DNA of 64,000 bases, from the NCBI RefSeq assembly GCF_014199615.1, contig NZ_JACHOB010000001.1, positions 496,001-560,000 of the forward strand, in the 5' to 3' direction. This DNA is from Parvularcula dongshanensis (GTDB lineage Bacteria > Pseudomonadota > Alphaproteobacteria > Caulobacterales > Parvularculaceae). The translations under genes were made by a program, and so were the position numbers. Numbering within the stretch: position 1 is the first letter of the stretch; each line of letters opens with the position of its first letter. Positions 16,130 through 23,933 of the stretch are shown here, in pieces. Below the pieces are notes generated by a model that was given only the letters and a program-made list of their open reading frames with translations, searched no databases and was not told where the DNA came from.

Positions 16130-16465
16130 CTAGAGCTTGTCCAACGTGCCCGTGTTCTTCGCGAGCAGGTAGTAGAACGGCACGCGGTGCTTCGATCCGC
16201 GGGCGTCGGCCATCTGCACGCAGACCTCCTGGATCGCGCTCATGATGGCGGCGTCGTCGTGGCTCGCGCCGAGATCCAGCGTCTTCTTCGCGAAGCCGTC
16301 GCGGATCCTCTTGAGCTCGTCTTCGTCCGAACAGGCCACCGTCACGGCGTCGCGGTTCTGCAGCACGATGTTGAGACGGCGCACCAGCGCCTTCACCACG
16401 TCGGCATCGGCGCCGGGGTCGTACTTCCGCACGCGTTCGAGATGCGCTTCGTGGTCGATGGCCAT
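16130..16465 (-). CDS. DUF2853-like conserved small protein
   Basis: A 111-residue soluble protein. Features: HLERVRKYDPGADADVVKAL, VTVACSDEDELKRIRDGFAKK, and a C-terminal RVPFYYLLAKNTGTLDKL. This matches the DUF2853 pattern as I recall it; function unknown. No signal peptide or membrane segment. Start at ATG 16465 with GAGGAGG ahead; an upstream ATG at 16489 has no such site. It stands alone between nth and the DUF2244-like gene, which is divergent. Confidence 0.75.
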   Translation of the reverse strand: MAIDHEAHLERVRKYDPGADADVVKALVRRLNIVLQNRDAVTVACSDEDELKRIRDGFAKKTLDLGASHDDAAIMSAIQEVCVQMADARGSKHRVPFYYLLAKNTGTLDKL

Positions 16466-16587
16466 GACGTTCCTCCTCTGTCCTCTCAACGAAAGTTAAG
16501 CCGTTTCGGACGCGATCGCAAATCGGTGAGGACAGGCCGCGGCGCTTCGCGCGTTGCGGCGACGGCGCGGAGGCGTAAGGCGGCGGC

Positions 16588-17133
16588 ATGGCCCGCAGCG
16601 CGATCATAGAGGACATGCCCCCCGCCGCCGTCGGCAAGGCGGCAGCGAAGCCGCTGGACCCCGTGGCGGCCGAGGACGACTTTCGCTTCCACGCTCTTCT
16701 GTATCCGAACCGGTCCTTGTCGCCGGACGGGTTCAAGCGCGTCTTGGGCGTCGTGATCCTTGCCAATCTGATCAACGCGGTCGTCTACGTCACCCTCGGC
16801 GCCTGGCCGGTCGCCTTCTTCTGCGGCGCGGACATCGTCATCGTCTGGCTCGCCTTCCAAGCGTCCTACGTCTCGGGACGGCGGCACGAGCGGATCATGC
16901 TGACCGAGGACGCGTTGTGGGTCAGCCGCGTCCTGCCGTCCGGCCACGAGACGCGCTGGCGGCTCGACCCCTGGCGGGCCCGCGTTCGGATCGACCGGCC
17001 GGTCCGGCACGAGACGCAGCTCCATCTGTGCCAGCACGGCCGGACGCTGATCGTCGGAAGCTTCCTGAGCCCGAAGGAGCGCGGCGAGCTCGCCGAGGCG
17101 CTGGACCGGGCGCTTCTCGAAGCCCGCGCGTGA
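16588..17133 (+). CDS. DUF2244-like integral membrane protein
   Basis: A 181-residue protein with two adjacent transmembrane helices near residues 50-95 (VLGVVILANLINAVVY and FFCGADIVIVWLAF). A soluble C-terminal region follows, with the ligand-like block HERIMLTEDALWVSRV and ending LSPKERGELAEALDRAL. This matches DUF2244, often found near nth in alphaproteobacteria. Function unknown. Start at ATG 16588 in a 122-bp divergent gap shared with the DUF2853-like gene. Confidence 0.8.
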   Translation: MARSAIIEDMPPAAVGKAAAKPLDPVAAEDDFRFHALLYPNRSLSPDGFKRVLGVVILANLINAVVYVTLGAWPVAFFCGADIVIVWLAFQASYVSGRRHERIMLTEDALWVSRVLPSGHETRWRLDPWRARVRIDRPVRHETQLHLCQHGRTLIVGSFLSPKERGELAEALDRALLEARA

Positions 17134-17205
17134 CGCTTCGGTCAGGCGCGTTTACCTTGGTCGTCCCGGCTCTTATCTGAGGCGGCGACTTCTCTTAGGG
17201 ACCTC

Positions 17206-17748
17206 ATGATCGTTTTCGTCACCGCCTGCGCCGTTCTGCTGGGCCTTTTATGGGCGCTTCATTGGCTTTGGCGCCGGCGCATCGAAGCGGAGCTGACCGA
17301 GGGCGCGGCGGGAGAGTACGAACGCCACCGCGCGCGCGACCCCGAACTGATGGAAGGCATGACGCTCGAGCGGTTCCGCGCGATCTACGCCCGCGTCGAG
17401 CGGCCGCGCTATCCGACCTACCTGCTCGGCGCGATCACCGCCTTCGCCCTCGGCACGCCGGTTCTCTTGGCGCTGATGAGCGGCGCCGCCTACTACGCGC
17501 AGCGGGCGGGCCTGATCGCGCAGCCCGGCGAAGCGGCGAACCGCATCTACTTCTCCGACAGCGGCACGGCGTCGATCGCGCGCCGGGTGAGCCCCGAGGC
17601 GCTCTCCTACATCCTGCAGGGCTGGGCCGGCTTCTACTACTTCTTCGGCCTACTGTTCTTCTGGATCCTCATCGTCGCCGTGGCGATGAGACGGTATCAT
17701 GCCCGGACTCCAGGGTTTCTCCGGGAGGAGGTGTTGCGCTCTCGGTGA
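17206..17748 (+). CDS. Conserved hypothetical membrane protein, three helices
   Basis: A 180-residue protein with an N-terminal helix (FVTACAVLLGLLWALHWLW), a central charged segment (EYERHRARDPELMEGM) and two further helices around residues 75-95 and 145-165 (WAGFYYFFGLLFFWILIVA). I do not recognise a family. Its last 80 bp overlap the end of the convergent zinc-finger gene on the other strand. A 72-bp gap separates it from the DUF2244-like gene. Confidence 0.7.
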   Translation: MIVFVTACAVLLGLLWALHWLWRRRIEAELTEGAAGEYERHRARDPELMEGMTLERFRAIYARVERPRYPTYLLGAITAFALGTPVLLALMSGAAYYAQRAGLIAQPGEAANRIYFSDSGTASIARRVSPEALSYILQGWAGFYYFFGLLFFWILIVAVAMRRYHARTPGFLREEVLRSR

Positions 17749-18073
17749 GGCCGTCGCCGGGGCGCTCCTCGATCGTCTGCTGGCGGTTGCGCTCGCCTTC
17801 CTCGGTCCGCTCGTCCGTGCCGGGGTCGTAGACCTGGCCGGCCCGGGCGGGATCGAGGACGAAGACCCGGTCGCAATACATGCACTCGGCGTAGCCCTTG
17901 TCGCCGATCGTGTAGAAGACGCGGGGATGGCCGAGCGCGCCGCCCGAGCCCATGCAGGCGACGCGGCGCTGATCGGTGAAGGTCACCTCCATCGCGTTTC
18001 GATCGTAGACGATCTCGTCCAAGATCTCGTCGAAGCTGCGCGGCTGGTTGTGGAAGGGCTGCTTGTCGGACAT
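17669..18073 (-). CDS. zf-CHCC (NDUFS6-like) zinc-finger protein
   Basis: A 134-residue protein whose core ACMGSGGALGHPRVFY followed by GYAECMYCDRVFVL gives the Cys-His-Cys-Cys ligand set of the zf-CHCC family, related to the mitochondrial complex I assembly subunit NDUFS6. A role near respiratory complex I is plausible but no nuo genes are in the window. The C-terminal 50 residues are polar and unconserved, and this tail is encoded by DNA that overlaps the convergent membrane-protein gene by 80 bp. Start at ATG 18073 with AGAGGAAA upstream. Confidence 0.85.
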   Translation of the reverse strand: MSDKQPFHNQPRSFDEILDEIVYDRNAMEVTFTDQRRVACMGSGGALGHPRVFYTIGDKGYAECMYCDRVFVLDPARAGQVYDPGTDERTEEGERNRQQTIEERPGDGLTESATPPPGETLESGHDTVSSPRRR

Positions 18074-18134
18074 GGGTTTCCTCTAACCTGGCGGCGGCGC
18101 ACGCATGGGCGCGCCGCCTGTTCGCACCTATCCC

Positions 18135-18353
18135 TCAGCTTCTCAAGAAGGCCTTGAGGTCGTCCGTCAGGCGCTGAGCCCGCGTTGCGAGGAGACCGTG
18201 CGGGGCGCGCTCGTACGCCGCGCCGCGCACGAGCTTCGCCGTCCGGTCGCCCGACGCCCCGACCCGAACGGTCTCTTCGGCGGTGCCGTGGACGATCGGC
18301 GTCGGCACACCGAACGCGTCCAAATCGTCGCGGGAATCGAAGACGGGCACGAG
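18135..18353 (-). pseudogene. Remnant of an alpha/beta hydrolase (chloroperoxidase-like), C-terminus only
   Basis: About 72 codons encode the C-terminal third of a non-haem chloroperoxidase-type alpha/beta hydrolase. FDSRDDLDAFGVPTPIVHG is the strand and acid-residue block, RTAKLVRGAAYERAPHGLL carries the catalytic histidine, and QRLTDDLKAFL is the last helix. Nothing upstream resembles the nucleophile elbow or the cap. A few residues also seem missing before the APHG motif. The remnant lies in the gap before the ABC ATPase gene. I read it as a decayed gene rather than a functional protein. Confidence 0.6.
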
Positions 18354-18474
18354 GCCTCCGCAAGGCTGCTTCGAGGAGAGAACGCGCCGGTCCCCGTTCC
18401 GGTTTCGGCGCCGCACTGCGAAGGCGGGCATCCGCATCGTTGACGCGCCGCACCGCCGGACCGACATGCCGCCC

Positions 18475-19476
18475 ATGTCAGACACCCAAACCCTCCCCGA
18501 CCGGCCCGCCGCCGAGACCGCCAAGGCCCTCGACGCGGCGATCGTCGCGCGCGGCCTGCGCAAGGTCTACAAGGGCAACAAGAAGTCCGGGCCGAAGGAG
18601 GCGCTCAAGGGCATCGATCTCACGATCCCTCGCGGCTCCGTCTTCGGGCTCTTGGGCCCGAACGGCGCCGGCAAGTCGACCTTCATCAACATCCTCGCCG
18701 GCCTCGTGAACAAGACCGAGGGCGAGGTGCAGATCTGGGGCTTCGACATCGACAAGAACCCGCGCCAGTCGCGCGCCTCGATCGGCGTCGTGCCGCAGGA
18801 GCTGTCGACGGACGTCTTCTTCACCCCGAAGGAAGGCCTCGAGATCCAGGCGGGGCTCTACGGCGTGCCCAAGGCCGAGCGCCGGACGATGGAGATCCTC
18901 CGCTCGCTCGGCCTCGAAGAGAAGGCGGACTCCTATGTCCGCTTCCTCTCCGGCGGGATGAAGCGGCGGCTCCTCGTCGCCAAGGCCATGGTGCACGACC
19001 CGCCCGTCCTGATCCTCGACGAGCCGACGGCGGGCGTCGACATCGAGCTTCGCAAGCAGCTCTGGGAGCAGGTCATGCGGCTTCACGACCGCGGCGTGAC
19101 CGTGATCCTGACGACGCACTACCTCGAAGAGGCGCAGGAGCTCTGCGATACGATCGGCATCATCCACCAGGGCGAGGTGAAGACCGTGAAGCCCAAGGAC
19201 GAGCTGATCGCCAGCCTCGACAGGAAGGCGCTGACCATCGTGCCGGAGACCCCGCTGAGCGCGGTGCCCGAGCTCGGCCCGCTATGCGGGGCGGAGCTGC
19301 GCGGCGACACGCTCTACGTCTCCTACCGGCCGAGCGAGACGCGGGTCGCGGACATCCTCTCGGCCGTCAACGAGGCCGGGATCAGCGTGAAGGACCTCTC
19401 GACGGTCGAAGCCGACCTCGAGGACGTGTTCTTGGAGTTGACCTACGGGGCGGATGACAAGGTTGCCGCCCGGTAG
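18475..19476 (+). CDS. ABC-2-type transporter ATP-binding protein (orphan)
   Basis: A 333-residue ATPase: Walker A GPNGAGKS at residues 61-68, signature LSGGMKRR, Walker B VLILDEPTAGVD and a switch histidine in TTHYLEEA. A C-terminal extension of about 80 residues (VEADLEDVFLELTYG at the end) is typical of ABC-2 exporters of the YadG/DrrA type. No ABC-2 permease gene follows or precedes it, so its membrane partner must lie elsewhere. Start taken at ATG 18475; ATG 18466 is also in frame. Neither has a good ribosome site. Confidence 0.88.
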   Translation: MSDTQTLPDRPAAETAKALDAAIVARGLRKVYKGNKKSGPKEALKGIDLTIPRGSVFGLLGPNGAGKSTFINILAGLVNKTEGEVQIWGFDIDKNPRQSRASIGVVPQELSTDVFFTPKEGLEIQAGLYGVPKAERRTMEILRSLGLEEKADSYVRFLSGGMKRRLLVAKAMVHDPPVLILDEPTAGVDIELRKQLWEQVMRLHDRGVTVILTTHYLEEAQELCDTIGIIHQGEVKTVKPKDELIASLDRKALTIVPETPLSAVPELGPLCGAELRGDTLYVSYRPSETRVADILSAVNEAGISVKDLSTVEADLEDVFLELTYGADDKVAAR

Positions 19477-19478
19477 CC

Positions 19479-19493
19479 ATAACATTCGTTTAA
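19479..19493 (+). promoter_or_regulatory. CtrA-like half-matched site upstream of the TonB receptor
   Basis: ATAA-N7-TTAA at 19479-19493 differs by one base from the CtrA box TTAA-N7-TTAA. It is about 58 bp upstream of the receptor start codon, in a position a regulator could use. A one-mismatch AT-rich site can occur by chance. Confidence 0.25.
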
Positions 19494-19550
19494 TCGGGGT
19501 GTGGTAATTCGCTTCTTCAAGACGTCGCCAAGGCGCGAAGGAGCCCCAGA

Positions 19551-21905
19551 ATGCTGCGCCCCCTCTTCCCTGCCGCCCTCGGCCTGCTCGTGACGGTTCC
19601 CGCCGCCGCGCAGGACGAGGAGCAAACCGCGATCGACGCGCTGACGGACGTGATCGTCGTCACCGCGACCAAGAGCGCGAACGCCGAGAACGTGCAGGAC
19701 GTGCCCGTGGCGATGACCGCCTATGGTGAGACGACGCTCGACGCCCTCCACGTTCGCGACCTCGAGGACCTCAGCTTCACCGCGCCCAACGTCGCGCTCG
19801 ACGACATCGGCACGACGCGCGGCACGGCGAACTTCGCGATCCGCGGGCTCGGGGTGAACTCCTCCATCCCGTCCATCGACCCTGCGGTCGGCGTCTTCGT
19901 CGACGGGGTCTACATGGGCGTGAACTCGGGCGTGGTGCTCGACCTCTTCGACCTTTCGTCGGTCGAGGTCCTGCGCGGCCCCCAAGGTCTTCTCTTCGGG
20001 CGCAACACGACCGGCGGCGCCGTGCTCGTGAATACGGGCGACCCGACAGCGGCGCTGCGGGTGAAGGGCCGCCTTGCGACCGAGGCGCCCATCGATAGTG
20101 GCCGGGGCACGTGGAACTCCTACGCCTCCGGGGTCGTCTCGGGTCCGATCGTTCCTGGCGTGCTGCACGGCAAGGTCGGCGCCTACCTCAACAAGGACGG
20201 CGGTTACTTCGAGAACGGCTTCAACGGTCAGGACTTCGGCAAGGCGACGACCACCGTCCTTCGAGGCGCGCTCGAGTTCATGCCGACCGAGCGTCTGACG
20301 CTGCTCGGCAAGATCGAACGTCTCGACGGGGACGGTCAGGGCCCCGCCTTCCAGAACCGCGGCTTTCACGACCGCGACGGCTTCTCCTTCCGGCTCGACG
20401 AGGAAGGCGACGCGAAGAACGAGCATTGGTTCGGGACGCTGAAGGCGGACCTCGAGGTGGACTTCGGCGAGGGCCGGATCACGAACATCTTCGGCTGGCG
20501 CGACGCCGAAGAGACCACGCGCGGCGACCTCGACGCGAGCGAGCGCTTCTTGTTCCACACCGCGACCGCGCTCGATCAGCGCCAGATCTCGAACGAGCTG
20601 CGCTACGCCGGCACGTTCGACCGATGGGACGTGACGACCGGCCTCTACGCCTTCTCACAGGACGTGGCCTATGACGAGGCGCGCTTCCTCGTGCGGGACC
20701 TGCCGTTCAACACGATCGTTCCGGGCGCGGGACGCGTGGACCTGCCCGAAGCACCGAACCCGAACGCGCCGCCGCCCTTCTTCGGCGGGGGTCAGCAGGA
20801 TCACACCGTCTACGGCCTCTTCGGACAGGCGGACTACGCGCTCACGGAACGCCTGACGCTGACAGGCGGGCTGCGGTGGTCGCGCGAAGAGAAGGACGCG
20901 GCCGTCACCTACGTCCGGCCGCGGCCCGAATGCTCCGTCGTCGGCGGGGACTGTCCGACCGAAGGCACCAACCCCTATACGGGCGAACCGAACGGGTTTC
21001 GGGACGAGGACGACTGGTCGAACCTGACGCCGAAGCTCGGCCTGCGCTACCAAGCGACGCCCGAAGCGCTTCTCTACGCCACCTACACGAAGAGCTTCCG
21101 CTCCGGCGGCTACAACTTCCGCATCACCGACGTCGCGCTGTTCCTGGACCGGATCGTCGCCGAGGGGAATGGCGGCGACTTCGCGACCCGCGAAGAGACC
21201 GTGGACGCCTACGAGGCAGGCGCGAAGTTCCAGACCGAGGATCGCCGCCTGACCCTCAACGGCGCCGTCTTCTACACGGACGTCTCGGACATGCAGCGCG
21301 AGGTCAACGTGGCCGCCCCCGGCGCTGCGGTCGTGCAGAACATCGCCAACACCGCCGATGCGGGCATATTGGGCCTCGAGGTCGACGGGCAGGTCGTCCT
21401 GACGGACAGCCTGCTACTGAACGCGAATCTCGGCCTCATCGACGCCGAGTACGACGAGGTCCGATACGACCTGTCGGGCGACGGCGTGGTGGACGGCGTC
21501 GACCTCGGCCTCGACCTGCCGCGCGTGCCGGCGGCGAGCTGGGGCCTCGGCGTGGTCCACGACTTGAGCCTCGGCGATCGCGGGGAAGTCGTCACGCGGA
21601 TAAGCTTCGCGCATCGCGACAGGCTCGCCTACACCGACAGCAACCTCGGCTGGGTTCAGTCGGCGTACAGGCTCGACGCCAACATCGCTTGGCGGACCCC
21701 CTATGAGGGGCTGACCGTGTCGATCTACGGCAAGAACCTGCTCGACGAGGTGCAGGTCGGCAACGACACGCAGCTTCCGGCGGACTTCGGCCTTGGACCC
21801 TACTCGACCGGCGTGCCCGTGCCGTTCGGCTCGCCCGCCGCAGGCACGTCCTCGCCACTCAAGAAGGGGCGCCTCGTCGGAATCGAGCTGACCCTCGACC
21901 GGTAA
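19551..21905 (+). CDS. TonB-dependent outer-membrane receptor
   Basis: A 784-residue receptor. The signal peptide ends near VPAAAQ, the TonB-box region is DVIVVTATKSAN, and the plug domain contains NFAIRGLGVNSSIPSIDPAV, FVDGVYMG and VEVLRGPQGLLFGRNTTGGAVLV. The rest is an outer-membrane beta-barrel, with the standard DVSDMQREV-type strand late and a C-terminal LVGIELTLDR. The sequence resembles the large sphingomonad/caulobacterial receptor class used for diverse organic substrates, rather than classic siderophore receptors. Start at ATG 19551. No transport partner is adjacent other than the orphan ABC ATPase. Confidence 0.93.
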   Translation: MLRPLFPAALGLLVTVPAAAQDEEQTAIDALTDVIVVTATKSANAENVQDVPVAMTAYGETTLDALHVRDLEDLSFTAPNVALDDIGTTRGTANFAIRGLGVNSSIPSIDPAVGVFVDGVYMGVNSGVVLDLFDLSSVEVLRGPQGLLFGRNTTGGAVLVNTGDPTAALRVKGRLATEAPIDSGRGTWNSYASGVVSGPIVPGVLHGKVGAYLNKDGGYFENGFNGQDFGKATTTVLRGALEFMPTERLTLLGKIERLDGDGQGPAFQNRGFHDRDGFSFRLDEEGDAKNEHWFGTLKADLEVDFGEGRITNIFGWRDAEETTRGDLDASERFLFHTATALDQRQISNELRYAGTFDRWDVTTGLYAFSQDVAYDEARFLVRDLPFNTIVPGAGRVDLPEAPNPNAPPPFFGGGQQDHTVYGLFGQADYALTERLTLTGGLRWSREEKDAAVTYVRPRPECSVVGGDCPTEGTNPYTGEPNGFRDEDDWSNLTPKLGLRYQATPEALLYATYTKSFRSGGYNFRITDVALFLDRIVAEGNGGDFATREETVDAYEAGAKFQTEDRRLTLNGAVFYTDVSDMQREVNVAAPGAAVVQNIANTADAGILGLEVDGQVVLTDSLLLNANLGLIDAEYDEVRYDLSGDGVVDGVDLGLDLPRVPAASWGLGVVHDLSLGDRGEVVTRISFAHRDRLAYTDSNLGWVQSAYRLDANIAWRTPYEGLTVSIYGKNLLDEVQVGNDTQLPADFGLGPYSTGVPVPFGSPAAGTSSPLKKGRLVGIELTLDR

Positions 21906-21926
21906 GGCGCGTCACGGGCTGACCTT

Positions 21927-21939
21927 CGTTTCCGAAACG
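21927..21939. promoter_or_regulatory. 13-bp palindrome upstream of 21975
   Basis: CGTTTC-C-GAAACG is a perfect inverted repeat in the 69-bp gap between the TonB receptor and the next gene. It may be an operator for the downstream gene; no regulator can be named. Confidence 0.3.
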
Positions 21940-21974
21940 GTCTAGGCTGGGCGCCACGCAACATACGGTCCGCC

Positions 21975-22508
21975 ATGCCGCTTCTTACGACCCTCGCCCT
22001 GATCGCGCTTCAGGACTCGCTCCTCTCGCCCGTCGAGCAAGGCGTTATGGCCTGCATGGACGTGTCCGACGGCGCCGCGCGGCTCGCCTGCTACGACCGG
22101 ACCGCCCAGCCCCTGCGGCAGATGCGGCAGGACATGCTGCTGCCGCCGCAGCCAGCGCCTGCCCCTTCCGCGTCGGCGACGCCCTACCCCGCGCCCCGCG
22201 CCGCGCCGAGCGCCGGCTCCCCCTACGCCGCGAGCCCGTCGCCTACCCCGCCGCAGCGAAGCGAAGGCCCCGACGGCGCGTTGCCCCAAGACATGCCGGT
22301 CGCCCGGATCGACTTCAGCGCGCGGGACAAAGCCTACATCACGCTCGCCAACGGCGAGGTCTGGCGTCAACTGAACTCGGATAGCACGGACCTTTCCCGC
22401 AAAGTCGACGACATCAAGACCGCGACCATCCGCGAAGGGGCGTTGGGCAGCCGCCGCATGCGCCTGGAGCCGCTCGGGCGGACCATTCGCGTCCGTCAAG
22501 ACGACTGA
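21975..22508 (+). CDS. Hypothetical protein with proline/alanine-rich linker
   Basis: A 177-residue protein. It begins with a short hydrophobic stretch (MPLLTTLALIALQDSLL) that could be a signal sequence, then a Cys-pair segment MACMDVSDGAARLACYDRT. Residues of about 55-100 are a Pro/Ala/Ser linker. The C-terminal domain has KAYITLANGEVWRQLNSD. The ARLACYD block with a conserved Cys pair recurs in exported proteobacterial proteins; no function is known. Likely periplasmic. Confidence 0.65.
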   Translation: MPLLTTLALIALQDSLLSPVEQGVMACMDVSDGAARLACYDRTAQPLRQMRQDMLLPPQPAPAPSASATPYPAPRAAPSAGSPYAASPSPTPPQRSEGPDGALPQDMPVARIDFSARDKAYITLANGEVWRQLNSDSTDLSRKVDDIKTATIREGALGSRRMRLEPLGRTIRVRQDD

Positions 22509-22561
22509 CGCCTTCACGAGCCCGAGCGCGGGGTTTGCTCGGCGGCACCAAGGCCCATCTG

Positions 22562-22576
22562 GAACGTTGAGAGAAC
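22562..22576. promoter_or_regulatory. LexA (SOS) box, alphaproteobacterial type
   Basis: GAAC-N7-GAAC at 22562-22576 is a perfect match to the alphaproteobacterial SOS box (GTTC-N7-GTTC on the other strand). It lies 19 bp upstream of the DUF3072-like start codon, where bound LexA would block transcription. Confidence 0.6.
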
Positions 22577-22595
22577 ATTCTAGATGGAGCTTCCC

Positions 22596-22814
22596 ATGAC
22601 GACGACCGAGCACCCCAAGACCGAAGCCCCCTCCAACGCCCAGAAGGATCCAGACAACTGGACCACCGGCGACGAGGAGATGACCGGCGCCCAGGCGAGC
22701 TACCTTAAGACGCTGAGCGAGGAGGCGGGCGAGGAGTTCGATCCGAAGCTGAACAAGGCCGACGCCTCGAAGCGGATCGACGAGCTTCAGGAGAAGACGG
22801 GCCGAGGCCAGTAG
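22596..22814 (+). CDS. DUF3072-like small protein, probably SOS-regulated
   Basis: A 72-residue polar protein: DNWTTGDEEMTGAQASYLKT, then EEFDPKLNKADASKRIDELQ. This matches the DUF3072 family, which in other proteins appears beside DNA-ligase or phage-like sequences; function unknown. The C-terminal part resembles the small SAP-like helix pair that ends in ASKRIDEL. A perfect LexA box precedes it, so a DNA-damage role is likely. Start at ATG 22596 with GGAG upstream; ATG 22584 is in frame but lacks a ribosome site. Confidence 0.75.
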   Translation: MTTTEHPKTEAPSNAQKDPDNWTTGDEEMTGAQASYLKTLSEEAGEEFDPKLNKADASKRIDELQEKTGRGQ

Positions 22815-22867
22815 GGGCTTCCGCCGCGACGGGTGGCGCGAAGAGCGCCGCGCTCTAGCTCCCGCCG

Positions 22868-23869
22868 ATGCAGCAGGACCAGAGCCAGGCGCCGTCGCCC
22901 GCCCAGACCCCGCCCGCCCCGCCGGCCGACGGCGCCGACCCGAACGGCATCCTTCCCGGTAATACGCCGGTCGAGGCGGAGGGCTTCGTGCCTTTGCTGC
23001 TCGACCGGCTCGTCAGCATGTATGAGAGCTTCGTCCGGCTCCTGCCGCTGCTCGTCGTCGGCCTCATCGTCCTCATCCTCACCTGGGCGCTTGCCGCCGG
23101 GCTTTCGCGCCTGGCGCGAAAAGCGACCCGGCGGGCCGGTACGCGGCGCTCGCTGAGCGACCTCGCCGCCACGCTGACCCGGGTCATGATCTGGGTCCTC
23201 GGCCTTCTGACGACGGCGACGATCGTCTTTCCCTCGCTCGACCCCGCCGCGATCCTGTCCGGCCTCGGCATCGGCGGGATCATCATCGGCATCGCGTTCC
23301 AGGACACCTTCCAGAACTTCATGGCGGGCGTCCTGATCATGCTGCGCCGCTCTATGCGGGTCGGCGACTACCTCGACAGCGAAGGAGTCGAGGGCAGGAT
23401 CGAAGAGATCAACCTGCGCGACACCTACCTGCGCAAGACCGATGGCGAGCTCGTCATCGTGCCCAACAAGCACCTGTTCGAGAACCCGGTGACGGTTTGG
23501 ACCGACCCGGACTTCCGCCGCTACGAGATCGTGGTCGGCGTGGCGTACGACGAGGACGTGGACCAGGCCCGCAGCGTCATCGAGCAGGCGATCGGCGGGC
23601 TCGACCTCGGCAAGTCGCCGAAGCAGCCTCAGGTCTTCGCCAAGGAGTTCGGCGCGTCCTCGATCGACTTCACGGTGCGCTGGTGGGCCGATCCCGAGCC
23701 GGTCGGCTTCCACAAGAGCCGAGACCTGGTCGTCGCCGCGATCAAGCGGGCGCTCGACGAGGCGGGCATCGAGATCCCGTTCCCCTACCGTACGCTGACC
23801 TTCAAGGAACCGCTTCGGCTCGGAAGGCTCACGCCGGACGAGCGGGACGAGCAGAAGGACGGCTTGTAA
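22868..23869 (+). CDS. MscS-family mechanosensitive channel (small)
   Basis: A 333-residue inner-membrane channel. A Pro/Ala/Gln-rich N-terminus (about 40 residues) precedes helices near residues 60-80 and 105-125. The pore-lining helix and beta domain follow: ILSGLGIGGIIIGIAFQDTFQNFMAG, MRVGDYLDSEGVEGRIEEI and DGELVIVPNKHLFENPVTV. Ends with EAGIEIPFPYRTLTFKEPL. Function: release of osmolytes on hypo-osmotic shock. A second, larger MscS is at 46730. Start at ATG 22868. Confidence 0.92.
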   Translation: MQQDQSQAPSPAQTPPAPPADGADPNGILPGNTPVEAEGFVPLLLDRLVSMYESFVRLLPLLVVGLIVLILTWALAAGLSRLARKATRRAGTRRSLSDLAATLTRVMIWVLGLLTTATIVFPSLDPAAILSGLGIGGIIIGIAFQDTFQNFMAGVLIMLRRSMRVGDYLDSEGVEGRIEEINLRDTYLRKTDGELVIVPNKHLFENPVTVWTDPDFRRYEIVVGVAYDEDVDQARSVIEQAIGGLDLGKSPKQPQVFAKEFGASSIDFTVRWWADPEPVGFHKSRDLVVAAIKRALDEAGIEIPFPYRTLTFKEPLRLGRLTPDERDEQKDGL

Positions 23870-23882
23870 AAGAGGCTTTACA
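23865..23882. promoter_or_regulatory. Palindrome TGTAAA-N6-TTTACA upstream of the TraB/GumN gene
   Basis: A perfect 6+6 inverted repeat covers the mscS stop codon and the following bases. It is just ahead of a TTGACT element (23895-23900) and about 52 bp before the next start codon. It stands out in this GC-rich sequence and may be an operator; no regulator is identified. Confidence 0.35.
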
Positions 23883-23933
23883 TGTCGTGTGTCCTTGACT
23901 ACCTTTTCTACGGGTAGAGGAGGAACCGATCCC

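Noticed and set aside
16450-16490. Near-match to a LexA box (GTTC-N7-GTCC) upstream of the DUF2853-like gene
   Set aside because: One mismatch, and the match overlaps the ribosome-binding site, so it is better explained by that.
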